DNA from: Hydractinia symbiolongicarpus
Lineage: Eukaryota; Cnidaria; Hydrozoa; Anthoathecata; Hydractiniidae
Assembly (NCBI RefSeq): GCF_029227915.1
Contig: NC_079889.1
Span: 5,518,001-5,582,000, forward strand
Length of the DNA stretch: 64,000 nucleotides
Direction: 5' to 3'
Positions 34,307 through 51,500 of this stretch are shown here, in pieces. The notes beneath the pieces are model-generated. The model did no database searches. It saw nothing but the letters and a program-made list of their open reading frames with translations, and was not told the DNA's origin. Position 1 is the stretch's first letter, and each line of letters starts with the position of its first letter. Made by a program: the position numbers and the translations under genes.

Positions 34307-36370
34307 GAATGTTACATAAATTGCATCACTGGAAGACAAAAAGGTGGAGTGTGGATTCTGAATCAATCTACTAACAGCTACTAGCATAGTAGAGGCTTTG
34401 CACAGCTTTAAAGCAAGTAAAAATTTTAGTAGCTACTTTAATACTTCCACATGCTTGGGAGAGCATAAACTTGTGTAATACGTTTCTTATTGGTCACCTT
34501 TGCAAACCTGATGTAGTACTTTCAAGCCTGGGTTAAGAAACAATCAAAGGAAGGGTGCTGTTTTTAAAAATTTGGTGTTGGATGTAACTCCTCAGTCCGT
34601 TATAAACATTGATAACTTAAACTTTAAATCTAATTGGTTACAAAATGAATTGTCATGACAAATTTTAAAAATTACATTCCTGTCTCGGTATACTTTCACC
34701 AGGATTGTAACGAATTTCAAAGAGAAAATCAATCCGTTCGAAAAGTTTTAAATTCTTACGTTTATTAAGGTTGGGGGTTTAACCCTATTATACCTGAGCT
34801 GTTTTGGCCCTTGTCGCGAGTGATAAATCCTGAACTAATTATGCTAAAGTGATGAAAATTGACACATTTGTGGAATGTCTTAGTACAAACTCATTCCAGG
34901 TAAAAATAACTTGATCACGTCAAAAGGATAAAAAATGACATCATATATTACTAATTTTCTGGTCCTAATAATCTAAAAATTCTGTGCACTATATACAACT
35001 TGTGATATTATCCTTGGCAACACAAAAACATTCATTAGCATAAATAAAACTATTTAAGAAACAAAACAATGCAACAAAACTGTTTTATATTGACTTGCTA
35101 AAAGAAAATTCTAAGAATAACAAACTCTTTGTCCGAATAGCCACTTTAGTCACGTGACCAGAACGTCTAGAAATCCGCTAGCGCGATTTGTGAAGAAAAC
35201 GCGTCCGGCTAAAATGGGGCGCCGGTTCTGTACGTACTCAAACATAAGTTGTTAAATTCCCATATAAAACAATAGAAATATTCTTTTAATTGTGTATATA
35301 TATTTTGTTCAATGATGAAATTCATATAATCCGGATGAAGATATATAATACGGGTCGGCCATGGTAGAAAAAAATACTTTTAAACTTTTATTTGATGTAA
35401 AAAGGCGTCTGTGTAGTCGAAGGCTGAGATTATCGCCTGATATTTTAACTTTTAGGGTATGTAGAGTACTTGTTTGAATAAATTTTCAAACATGTATCTC
35501 TTTTTGTGCGAATTTTCGATTTCGGTTTTGTTTACCCTTCCAACTTTTGAGCAGGAATGCTTCTTGGGAAGAAAGTATATACACAAAGACGCCGGCATTT
35601 TGTTTTTACCTAGCTCAGATTTGAATGAACTTTTATTACATTTACATGGAAATAAACAAACAAACAAAGAGGTTATTCAGGGATAATTGGCAATTATTTT
35701 CCACTGCCTACATGCACTTTTGCTACGGTGGTATTTTTTGTGTTCTACCTCTTCATTGACTAAGTATCGTTAGTACCACATTGAGTATCATTGAGTGTTA
35801 ATAATGGACATTTTGAGTTCGTTTTACGATGAAAAACTCTCCTTTTTGATTGATTCCATGCTAAACAGATTGACTAAGTAGGAAAACTAATGTCGTCAGA
35901 TTGATAACCATTTATTTTTCATTTCTCCTCGGCATCAGATCTATTTTACTTTTTGTTAAATTCTCTTTTTATTATTTTATTGTCTTACTTAGACCTCCTG
36001 TCGACGTGAAATGCTCGACCTGATATATGTGTATGTTTTACATTTGGGTCAGAATTGCGTTTTTAGAGCCTTTTTGAAATTTTAAGGATTAAAATACCTG
36101 ATTTGTTTAAACTGCCACATGTTTTGTGTTTTGACATCCACATGCTTAAAAGTTGTTTTGCATTATATCTATATAATTAATTTATACTTGTAGTAGAAGC
36201 TAGTCTGTACATTACACCTGTGGTCTTTGAAATACACATTTCCATATCATAACATATCTGAAACATTTGAATTGTTTTCAAAATTTTATTTTCCTTTTTT
36301 AATTGCCTGTCAAAACAGGCAAATAAATGCTAACGTTACTTAGGCGTCATATCACCTAACCGTCACCAAC
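34307..36370. other. Intergenic, no gene seen
   Basis: AT-rich. Around 35150-35225 a GC-richer patch contains a palindromic E-box (GTCACGTGAC). A possible tiny first exon, ATGGGGCGCCGG then a GTACGT donor-like site, follows it, but no partner exon was found. Confidence 0.35.
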
Positions 36371-36511
36371 TGATGACGTTAGAGATGACGTCTTTTAAAC
36401 GTTATTGTTACGTCGTGGACTGACAACAGTACTCATCTAATGACGTCATCACAATATCATGTGTGGTCACAGTGCGACGTTACTATAATTTTGTCAGAAT
36501 CCGTATAAAAG
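36371..36511 (+). promoter_or_regulatory. CRE cluster with TATA box
   Basis: TGATGACGTT (36371-36380), AGATGACGTC (36383-36392) and the perfect CRE palindrome TGACGTCA (36441-36448) precede TATAAAAG (36504-36511). This is the arrangement of a cAMP/ATF-responsive promoter. No clear coding exon follows within several hundred bases, so the transcript, if any, is unknown. Confidence 0.4.
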
Positions 36512-37229
36512 TTAGGAAAAGTCACCAAATTTCAACATTCAAAGTCATCCAGAAAAAAGATATGCCCAAATAAAATTGCCGCAGGGATTTTGTTCCCAGT
36601 ATAGATATACAATACAGTTTATATTGTATTAGCATATAACAAGCCAATTTAACTTACCCATTATTTATATCGTTAAATGATATCAAATGTAGTCTTTTTC
36701 ACGAAAAAAGGTTTTTAAAATCTCTAAAAATTTAAGAACTGGATTTATTTATTTATTTATTTATTTAACTAAAATGTTAATTAAGAAAATCTCGGCAAAA
36801 TTTTACATTATTAAACTGGTTTCGTTTTGTTTAAAAGTGGGGGAAATTGTTGTGCATAATAAAGAAAATTGTAATTTTCAGCTAAAAGGAGTACCCAGCT
36901 CTTCTCATGGAAATTCATAACGTGTTTTTAAAAAAATCACCCACCTGGAATAATTATAGTCGGTTATGTGACTAATTAAATCTGTCACCGGATATTATGT
37001 TAACTAGTATACAGCGTAGCAGATAGATACAGCTCATTAAATTAACGACCTTTTGCCAACATTGAACAATTTAGCTAAGCCCGATAAAATGGAATATAGT
37101 CAGTGATTTATGACAATTTTGCTTCCATCTACAAAAAATGTTCTTCATCTTTGTGTCACCATTTCTAGATTTTGCTTTTGAGGCGAACGTCGAAGTTGCA
37201 TCTGATTAGCTTTTGGATTTTATTTTTGT
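36512..37229. other. No gene seen
   Basis: AT-rich, with a (TTTA)6 microsatellite at about 36743-36767. Confidence 0.4.
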
Positions 37230-37328
37230 ATCACGTGACCAGTCTGCGACAGGGTCATTATTATATTAGCCGATCCATAATAGCGTTATAATGTCTCAGG
37301 GACAACAAAGAGCCTGGGAGCGAGTTTC
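37230..37328 (-). mobile_element. Solo terminus of the CCTCGTTCCCAGG family
   Basis: Read on the minus strand: AACTCGCTCCCAGG, then a TGTCCCTGAG word, then AATGACCCTG, then CAGACTGGTCACGTGAT. This follows the terminal layout of the nested transposons element by element. No partner end or target duplication was found. Confidence 0.6.
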
Positions 37329-37570
37329 CCTTCCTGTTAGGTCAGGAAAAAGAAAGTTAAGATTCTGTGATGATAAAAAATCGAGCGGAGGTAATAAACG
37401 AGTTATTAAACTCTTTAGCAAGTCTGTACGGAATACATAAGCACGTACGCATATATACCAGTTGGAAAAGCATTAAATATTAATGTTAAAGACAAATACG
37501 CCATTATGGCTAAAAATGATGAAATACGGTTGGACACATAAACATTCTTCAATTTGAAATATGGTAGTGC

Positions 37571-37680
37571 TATACAGGGTATGTCATACAGGGTGTGTCA
37601 TACAGGGTGTGTCATACAGGGTGTGTCATACAGGGTGTGTCATACAGGGTGTGTCATACAGGGTGTGTCATACAGAGTAT
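37571..37680. repeat. 14-bp minisatellite
   Basis: About 7.8 copies of GGGTGTGTCATACA. The outer copies carry substitutions (GGGTATG, AGAGTAT) while the central ones are identical, which suggests recent expansion from the middle. Confidence 0.9.
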
Positions 37681-39337
37681 AGTATATACGCGGTATATAT
37701 AGGAGGTGTGCTTTACACAGCATGCTACATAAAGTTTTAGTGCAGTGAGTGCAAAAGCTCTACAAAGGAATGTCACATAAAAAGGGTGGTAAAGGAATGA
37801 TGTACTGTTATAGAAATACATAGACAAAATAAAGGAAATCCTATGATGTCCTAAATACAAAATTCTGCTCTAAGAAGCATCGAGCAAACATGACACTGCT
37901 GCTAAAGGTTAATGCATTGTTTCATCTGAATTTGGTATTTAATTGTACATATCTAGTGCTTCCATCTAGTGTTTCATTTTTGCGAGAAAAAAAATCAATA
38001 TTATAGCTTTAAAGCCGCACAATAACTTTGTTTAGATATTAATTGACATTGTGACTCTGTGATGACGCCTAGTGAACTGAAAATGACTCTCCTTGTGTCG
38101 CAGTTTAACGATTTGTTTCGTTTTGAGAAATCCTTTTACGAAATCATAATTATCAATTTTAACTCAAAATTCCACTGTTTGATATATTTGGATTGCTTCT
38201 TTTCAAGTTTTATTGTTAATTGATGTCCCTAGCGTCGTGTGTTTAGGTATTGCCTTGTTTTGTTATAAAACGGGCACCCAAATGAGGTAAAACATGAATC
38301 GCCTATGAAAGGTGCCTATGCTGCAGTGCTTAAATTTTTTCAGTTTCTCAACAAGGGAAAACTTCTCATAAATAAGCTGAATACCGTATAACTCGAATAC
38401 CGTATAACTCGAACGATGCAAGAATAAAATGTAAAATTTACGAACAAAACAGCAAAAAACTTTCAAAGCAACCTAAAATTACAAGTACGCCTTTTAGTTC
38501 ATTGTTTAGAATGTTAATAAATTGTCTGTATCTGCAGTTTAGCTGCGAGAACTTGTGTTGGACGGAGAGTGGATGACTCATAGGTATTTGCGATATGTAG
38601 TATTGCTTTATTATGTTTAAACATGGTTTAAAATTGAAAAAAAACGACTTTGTTTCAGGCTCTACGTCATTGATTTTACCTTTATTTTTCGTTTTTTGGT
38701 TAAACAATGATTTAGTCCAATAAAGTTTGATATATGATACATTACAGTTTTTATTTTGTATTTTTATACCGTTTAAAACTTTTGTCCATATGTTTTATAA
38801 TTTGTCTTGTATTAAGTGGAACTTTCGAAGTGACAAAAATTTGGCGAATCAATAAAATATTGAGTTTAAAATATTAAATCTTTAAAATATTTAATTTTTT
38901 ATACCAAATCCACGCGAAAATAGAAACAAGAATAAATCAAGAGATTTAACATGAAAATAAATCAATTCAATTTGACCTAGGGTGGGGAGGGGATAAAAGG
39001 GTAAAATTACTATGAAATGGTATAAAAATTTTAGCAGTCACCTTGAGTGGTTATTGAGCATAACGCTGTCAATAAAAATATTGACGGTGAATGAACACGA
39101 AAATTGCTTCATATTTTCATTGCTCGCCTTATAAAATTCACTTAATTTTTCTTTACGAAAAGTAATCTAATATTTGTTGATTTGAAAATTCTCATCAAAT
39201 TTGATATGGGGACCATCTTTTAATTAATTGCATAGAATTTTTTAAAGAGCGAAGAACTGCTTAAGTTGAGATTGCAAACTGGTATGAAATATCATTGTGT
39301 TTGCATGGAGTTTTTGATAACAGGGTTGTGTGAACTG

Positions 39338-39393
39338 CACATGCGCAATAACTTTGTACAAGTGCGCAATGACTTTTTACACATGCGCAATAG
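39338..39393. repeat. Three-copy repeat with GCGCAAT core
   Basis: CACATGCGCAATAACTTTGT, then AAGTGCGCAATGACTTT, then CACATGCGCAATAG: three spaced copies about 23 bp apart. Confidence 0.6.
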
Positions 39394-39946
39394 ATTTATT
39401 TCAAGTAAGTCGTCATTATGAAAGACAATAACGAGAGCTCGTGGATTTATGCTTGGAATATAAATCAGCTAAAAAAAAGGAAGAACAAAAGTCACAAAAT
39501 GTTAGTTTACCACCTAGCTGTATGTTGAAGACCATCCCATAAACCATGTAGTATAAGAGTTTATTTCGTTATTCAAGTTAAAAAATGCCAGGAGAAGCTT
39601 GAATAATCCTGGTGGAACAGATGGATGGTGGATAAACTAGATCTCTAGTTCAATGCCAGCAGAAGAATGGGTGAAAAATGTGCAAATGGAGTACCTGTCA
39701 TTTTTGAAACTGGCTAATTCAGTAAGACACCACATTTCGCCTAACATATAATCTTTCCGAAAAGACACAATAACGTGAAAAAAAGATTAGTAATAGTATT
39801 ATACTATCTGAAGTATCTAGGGACTATCAGGATGACTGCCAACACATTCGGAGTGTTCTTGGCCACTTTCCTATTGGTGACCCTGCATAGCCACTATTGC
39901 CAAGCGCGATAAAAGAATATCCAAGTTGTGCCAGCAACACTCAGCT

Positions 39947-45678
<5,732 letters not shown>

Positions 45679-46447
45679 TTTATTTAGTATGTTGAGGTTA
45701 GCACGCAATCAGATAGAATTCTTTTAGCATATACAAATTTACACGGCGTATTTTGAATCGCACTATGGATGTAGAATTGGATTTTGCAACAAAGATGATT
45801 TACACATGCTTTATCTTGCATAACTTGTGTGAGATAAACAAAGTTGAAATTAATTCGCAATTCAGTTAAATGATTTATGATGTAATTAAATGAAAATTTT
45901 TATACCAATAAGGTTTATCATTATGTAAATTGCTGATGCAAAATGTAGTCAAAACTTTCAACCTCGCATAGTAGTCTATATACTTTAAATGTTGAAAACA
46001 GAAATTCAATACTCAGCTGTATACAAATGATAGATAAATTCAGTCATGTATTGGCTATGCATTGATGATTGACGCATTATATTACCACGCATTGGAGTTT
46101 GATGATTCATGTTGCTTTGTGTTGGATTTTGATCCATCATGTTGTTTTTTGTTGGAGTTTGATGCATCATTTTGCTTTGTGTTGGGGTTTGATTCATCAT
46201 GTTGCTTTTTGTGGATGCATTAGTTTGATGCATTATGTTATTTTGTGTTGGAACGAATGACATGGGATACTATGGCGACTGTTTACTGTTGACAAATGCA
46301 TTTGCTATCACACCTTGGACTTCTTTATGTTTTCACTAATTGACGCAACTGATTGTGTCATTGCTTTAAGAGCGTTTTGCATTTCGAATGATAATTTATG
46401 TAGAGCCTGGACGGCTTGACATCGAACAGCCAATTCATTTTGGCTGC
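45679..46447. other. Spacer between Helitron array 1 and the old Gypsy element
   Basis: Contains five copies of a 30-bp minisatellite (46101-46251; unit close to GATGCATCATGTTGCTTTGT plus GTTGGAGTTT). The minus strand keeps an 85-codon frame through it (repeat of Q-T-P-T-x-x-N-M-M), which is probably a by-product of the 30-bp unit. Confidence 0.5.
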
Positions 46448-46672
46448 TGTGAGTCAGCCATGTTTGTTTTGGTAGTCTTTTCTTTACTTTCCACTGACCA
46501 CCTGGGCTCTAGTCAAGATTCTCCTTTGGCTGTAGGATGGAGAGTTTCTATACGGTCAATGGGTGTATCAGTTTTACAGTCAGTTGACAAGAAACTGTAA
46601 CACGTGAAGAGCTAATATTTCTAATAACTATAGCTATATATATGTTCTTTTCTTGGCCAGCACCTAACAACA
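46448..46672 (+). repeat. Left LTR-like repeat
   Basis: Starts TGTGAGTCAGCCATG and ends CACCTAACAACA; roughly 84% identical by eye to 62153-62378. A TTTGGTAGAGAGG sequence right after it could be a decayed primer-binding site. Confidence 0.6.
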
Positions 46673-47139
46673 TTTGGTAGAGAGGGTAGTTCAAAAAGTA
46701 CAAAGTTACAGGAAAGGTATAAGAAAAATCCCTTCAAGAGTTGACATAGGAAGAATTGGAGGAGGTGTGCCTGTCACTGAAGTTAGATGTTGAGCCTTAA
46801 AAATTTAAATCATTACTCCTGAGACGAATATTCTGGTTTCTAACATCTATGCAAATCGAAGGCTAAGGGGACAGTATTTTGGAAAGGTTTATAGGGTCAT
46901 CAAGTATTTAAAAAAAAGTTTAAGTGGCAGTCTGTTCAAATCCCAGTTTGAAAGTCCATATAAAAACAAAGACGAGGAAGAGAAAAGAATGAGTAATATT
47001 TTAATGAAACCTTCTAAAGTCAGTTGTAAAATTGGAAAAGCAATTCAAAAAGACTCCCTAACTTTTGGTAGCCTTATCTTCCAAATTTAAAATGGGGTCG
47101 AAAAGGGATATTCGGAATTAAATAAAAAAGGTGCAGTTA

Positions 47140-48130
47140 TCGAAAGCATCTCACATGAACACGAACTTAGACAATATTTAAATAGCCGCTGTGATTTACA
47201 CCTTGAGCAAGTGAGCAGGATACTCACATGTCATTTTAAAGAATTGGATGCTACAACACTTTTTGCTACACTCAGCGTAGGAAAATAAAAATCGCAAAAA
47301 AGTGCCCAAGATTTTGTGCTAAGAATGAGGAACCTAAGGCAGAAAGTTTTGTTTGTGCATAGAGAAGAAAAAGCTAGTTATGATCCTATCGTGGTGAAGA
47401 AACGTTTGAATTCGCTCCAGGCCAAAGATTTCAACTCTCAACCTCAAGATTGGTCCTTGCCGAAGGTTACTTGAAGCTAGGAATAATATTGCTGAAGTAA
47501 GTTTGTTAATAGCGCAGAAGGCACTGCAGATAAAGTACGGCAAAGAAAGTACAAATGGACGCCTATTTCAGATCGTTTTAAGGAAAGAGGACGTAATTTT
47601 TTGTGAAAACTGGCAGAAAAATAATGTTAAACACTGTACTTATTGTTTTTATTGTTAATCTGAAGGAACATTTTTCTGTAGGAGGTAGATGCAAGTTAAA
47701 AAAATAAGCATGAAAAAAGCTAGACACAGTTGGGTCGGGCGGTGCGACTTCAACTGGTGTAAATAACAACCGTAAATATAAAGATCAGTACAGGAATATT
47801 TGTCCCGTAAGTTTGTCGTTGATTGACCAGGTTTGTTTTTTATGTGAAGGAAAGCTGCATGTATCTGGCGAGAAAAATTGTTCTTCTGAGACTACTAATA
47901 GCGCATCTACACTTAAGTGTGATCATTTTGTTGATCATTTTCATTGTTATTATCATTATTATTATCATTATTATTATTATATATAATGCGTATTTCACCA
48001 ATAAATAAATAAACAGATGCGGGCCCTGTCACTGCTAGTAGCCTGTGCAGAAAGCAAATAGTGGACTTGATTGGAGATAAATATTTGATTAAATTTAGAA
48101 TGAAGAACAAAGAATTCCAGGGATTTCTGT
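47140..48130 (+). pseudogene. Old Gypsy gag/protease remnant
   Basis: Plus-strand frames read as a retroelement Gag: SAQDFVLRMRNLRQKVLF is typical, followed by a knuckle-like C-x2-C stretch and, near 48060-48130, LIGDKYLIKFRMKN followed by a decayed protease box in place of LLDTGA. Several stops and shifts break it. Confidence 0.55.
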
Positions 48131-48513
48131 ATTCAAAAGCATGTGATGTTTAGTCAGTAAGCATGTATTAAAGGAAAAGTTAAAAAAGAAAAAAAATTAG
48201 GCTGTTCAGGATTTCATGCATCGAAATAGTGAGCAGATTTCGCTAAGAGCAGCGAACAATACTAAACTGAAATGGCAATTAAGAGAGATAGAAAAACATA
48301 TTTTCCTTCATATTTCTTATTTTTCGAAGCTTACACAATGTACAAAATGAAAATAAATGTTTAAACTAACAATATTGTCTACGGTGCACCAAAATTGAAA
48401 TAAAAAAAAAAAAAAAATTTAAACCGTGCAAAAACAAGAATCTTTTACTTATTGATTAATTGATCATTAATTTTGATTGAAAAGTGCTGTTAACCTTAAA
48501 TTTTACTGAAATA
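48131..48513. other. No gene seen
   Basis: AT-rich, with a poly-A run near 48403. This lies between gag remnant and Helitron array 2. Confidence 0.4.
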
Positions 48514-51500
48514 TCTATATATTAATAAGCCAGTTCCGTGTGTCTGTAACAGGCAAAGTTGATATCGTCATTTTCCTTTGATGTCGCCGAAAAAAATCTT
48601 TGATGTTGCCGAAAAAAATATGTCTTCTTTGTCGTGAAAAGCCGCGAGTTTTGTGTGGTTTGTTAAATGAAGTTCTAGCACAAAGTAACGGAAATTGTGT
48701 TTGCAAAAAAGATGGCTGTCCTTTTTAAGCATTTGTCTTCTCTTGCCTTCAAAATAAATCTTTACAAAAGCATTTAAAAAGGGGCATGGTATATAAATGA
48801 AGTATAGAAAGGTTTGTTTATGTTTTTTAAAGTTTTGATGATATTATTGATGCGAGACATGTTTGTTAGCTAGCATCAACCACACCAACAACAACTAGCT
48901 AGGTAGCTAGGAATTTATAAATATGTAGCCATGTTCTTTATACCTAGCTAAGTCTCCAGTTTATATTTAAGTGACCAGCTATTAGCTGCTGTAGCTACCT
49001 TATGTTAGCTTCAGTTTTATGTTGCTTTTTACATGTAAGCTAATCTTAGTGGTCTTTGCTAAGAATGTGACTGTAACTTATTTTAATTGACATTTTAAGC
49101 TTAAATTAACAAACCACAACAACTTTTAAGCAAATAATGTATTTTTCACAATTTGTGTATGCAAATAATGTATTTTTCACATTTTGTGTAACTAAACTTA
49201 TATACATCGGTTACATGCAATATGACGAAACGATTTTTATTTAACATGTAGTAATTCTGGTACCTTAAGTGTAGTGATTTTTGTTGTTCTAGATGTTCTA
49301 ACTAAAATGTTTTTGTTTATGGCATTTTGTCTCAATTAAGAAAAGTTTCAACTTTTTTGAGGGAGTACAACACCGAAAAAACTTGTGTTTTTTTATATTT
49401 TGTATAAATTCTTACCGGGCAGGACTCTGTACAACATACCGAAATGACTGATCCCTCTCTATTTATAAATTTGATGCGTTCCAAATCACAGTTTTTTGAA
49501 ATTTTGGGTAATATTTAATGAGTACAAGATGCAAATACTGATTTTTGTTGAATCAGAAGTATTTCCTACAACCATTCTTTTTTTACACTTTTGTGGAGAA
49601 AAAGTGTATGCCAATTGAACTGATTTTTGTTCATATTTTGATTTGCTCCTCATAAACCTTTGTGTTCTACATTTATTGTAAACTTTTGTGAGGAAGGACA
49701 TATAGGATATATACAATGTTTTCAAATAATGATTTTTGTTGATTTGAAATTTACTCCTTGCTCATTGCTTTTTCGACATTTCAGGTTAAAATGTTTGGTA
49801 AATTCAGTACGGATCATTAGACAAAAAATTGTTTTGTTGACCGGTTAATTTTTACATTTTGTGCATATTTTTGCGGGAGAGGATGGTATGCAACCGAATA
49901 AATGATTTTTCAAAGTTTAACTTTTTGTTTTTAGGTGTTTTGTGTTTGTTTAAGTTTGGCTTTTTGATATTGTTCAGGTTGTATTGTTGTATAAGCATTT
50001 AGGGAAAAGACAATGTTTAAAATGCGTAAAGAACTTATTTCATAGATCTGTGCTTACTGTTGCAAGCCTTTCTTTTCGACACTTCAGATTAAAATATTGA
50101 AGGTTTTCAACATAATCACATAATAAGATGTATATTTGAGATATGTGTTATTTCTGACATTATTATTATTGTTGTCGTAACTGTCTGGGTTGTGACTGTC
50201 AATGTTGTAACTTTCTACTAACTAGATTTTACACCTTGCACGCCGTTGTTTTTCATATTTTGTCTGAATATTTGTTGGGAGGATTTCATGCGATTTGACA
50301 TTTGATATTTTGTGTTAGATTTTAAGAACTTTTTTGTTAAATTATGACTTATATACTTTCTTTTTATGCATTTTCAGATTATTTTTTTTAGTAAAAGGCA
50401 TATTCAATATACTGAAATATTTGCTGATGTCATCAAAATTCAAATGACAGAACTTTTCAATTGTTTTTCTGCCTAAGTGGATTTTTCCACGGGCCTAATC
50501 GACTAGTCTATATAATAATACGCCAGTTCCGTGTCTCTGTGACAGGCACAGTGGATGTGTTCATTTTCCTTTGATCTTACCGAAATTTCCTCTGAAGTAA
50601 CCGAAAAATGCATGTCTAATATGTTAAATTTTCTGACGTTACGGCGCGACGTCAATAACACTACTTTAACGTCAATATCTTATATCAAATTAGTGAAGCC
50701 ATTACAGTGCACCTAAAACTTTGAGGCCAAATAACTTGGAAACGAATTGGTGACGTCAATGATTTTTCACCGCGTGGGTAACTAGGGACCACCTTTGACC
50801 AATTTGGGTAAGTTTCCCAAACCTGGGTCTCTGAATCCGTTTCGGAATGGACGGGTTAATTACGTCATCAAAAATCTTCAAACCCTAATATCTCTGCAAC
50901 CGTTTACCAAAAGTACATGATCCTATACATTTTCTTAATCAGTGCTTCAAGATCTATACGATGAAGGCAACAGGTATACGAATTTCTTAAAAAATTTTTG
51001 GGTTTTGACGGTTCATTGCTGACGTCAGCAAAATTTTTAAAACCTTATATCTCCTTAAGCGTTTGTCGAAAACATATGATCCTATACATTATTTTGATCA
51101 GCGTTTTAACCTCTACACATTACAGGCAACGAATAAACTAAACTTCGCCAATTTTTTTTGTACCTGCACTGCTGACGTCAGCAAAAAATCTAAAAAAGCA
51201 TATTTTTAATTGTCCCTCTGCCTAAGTGGATTACTCCACGGGCCTTATCGACTAGTCTATATAATAATACGCCAGTTCCGTGTCTCTGTGACAGGCAAAG
51301 TGGATGTGTTCATTTTCCTTTGATGTTGCCGAAAAAAAATCTTTGATGTTGCCGAAAAAAAACTTCTTTGTCTTCTTCTTTGTCGTGAAAAGCCGCGAGT
51401 TTTGTGTGGTTTGTTAAATGAAGTTCTAGCACAAAGTAACGGAAATTGTGTTTGCAAAAAAGATGGCTGTTCTTTTTAAGCATTTGTCTTCTCTTGCCTT

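Larger units (their letters stand above)
37329..39946. other. Gene-poor stretch with small tandem repeats
   Basis: Apart from the 14-bp minisatellite and the GCGCAAT triplet listed separately, only a 19-bp duplication (ACCGTATAACTCGAAT, near 38382-38415) and scattered short frames are seen. Confidence 0.4.

Noticed and set aside
46006-46263. 85-codon minus-strand ORF with Q-T-P-T repeats as a real gene
   Set aside because: A 30-bp minisatellite keeps the frame open by itself; no start context or partner exons were seen.
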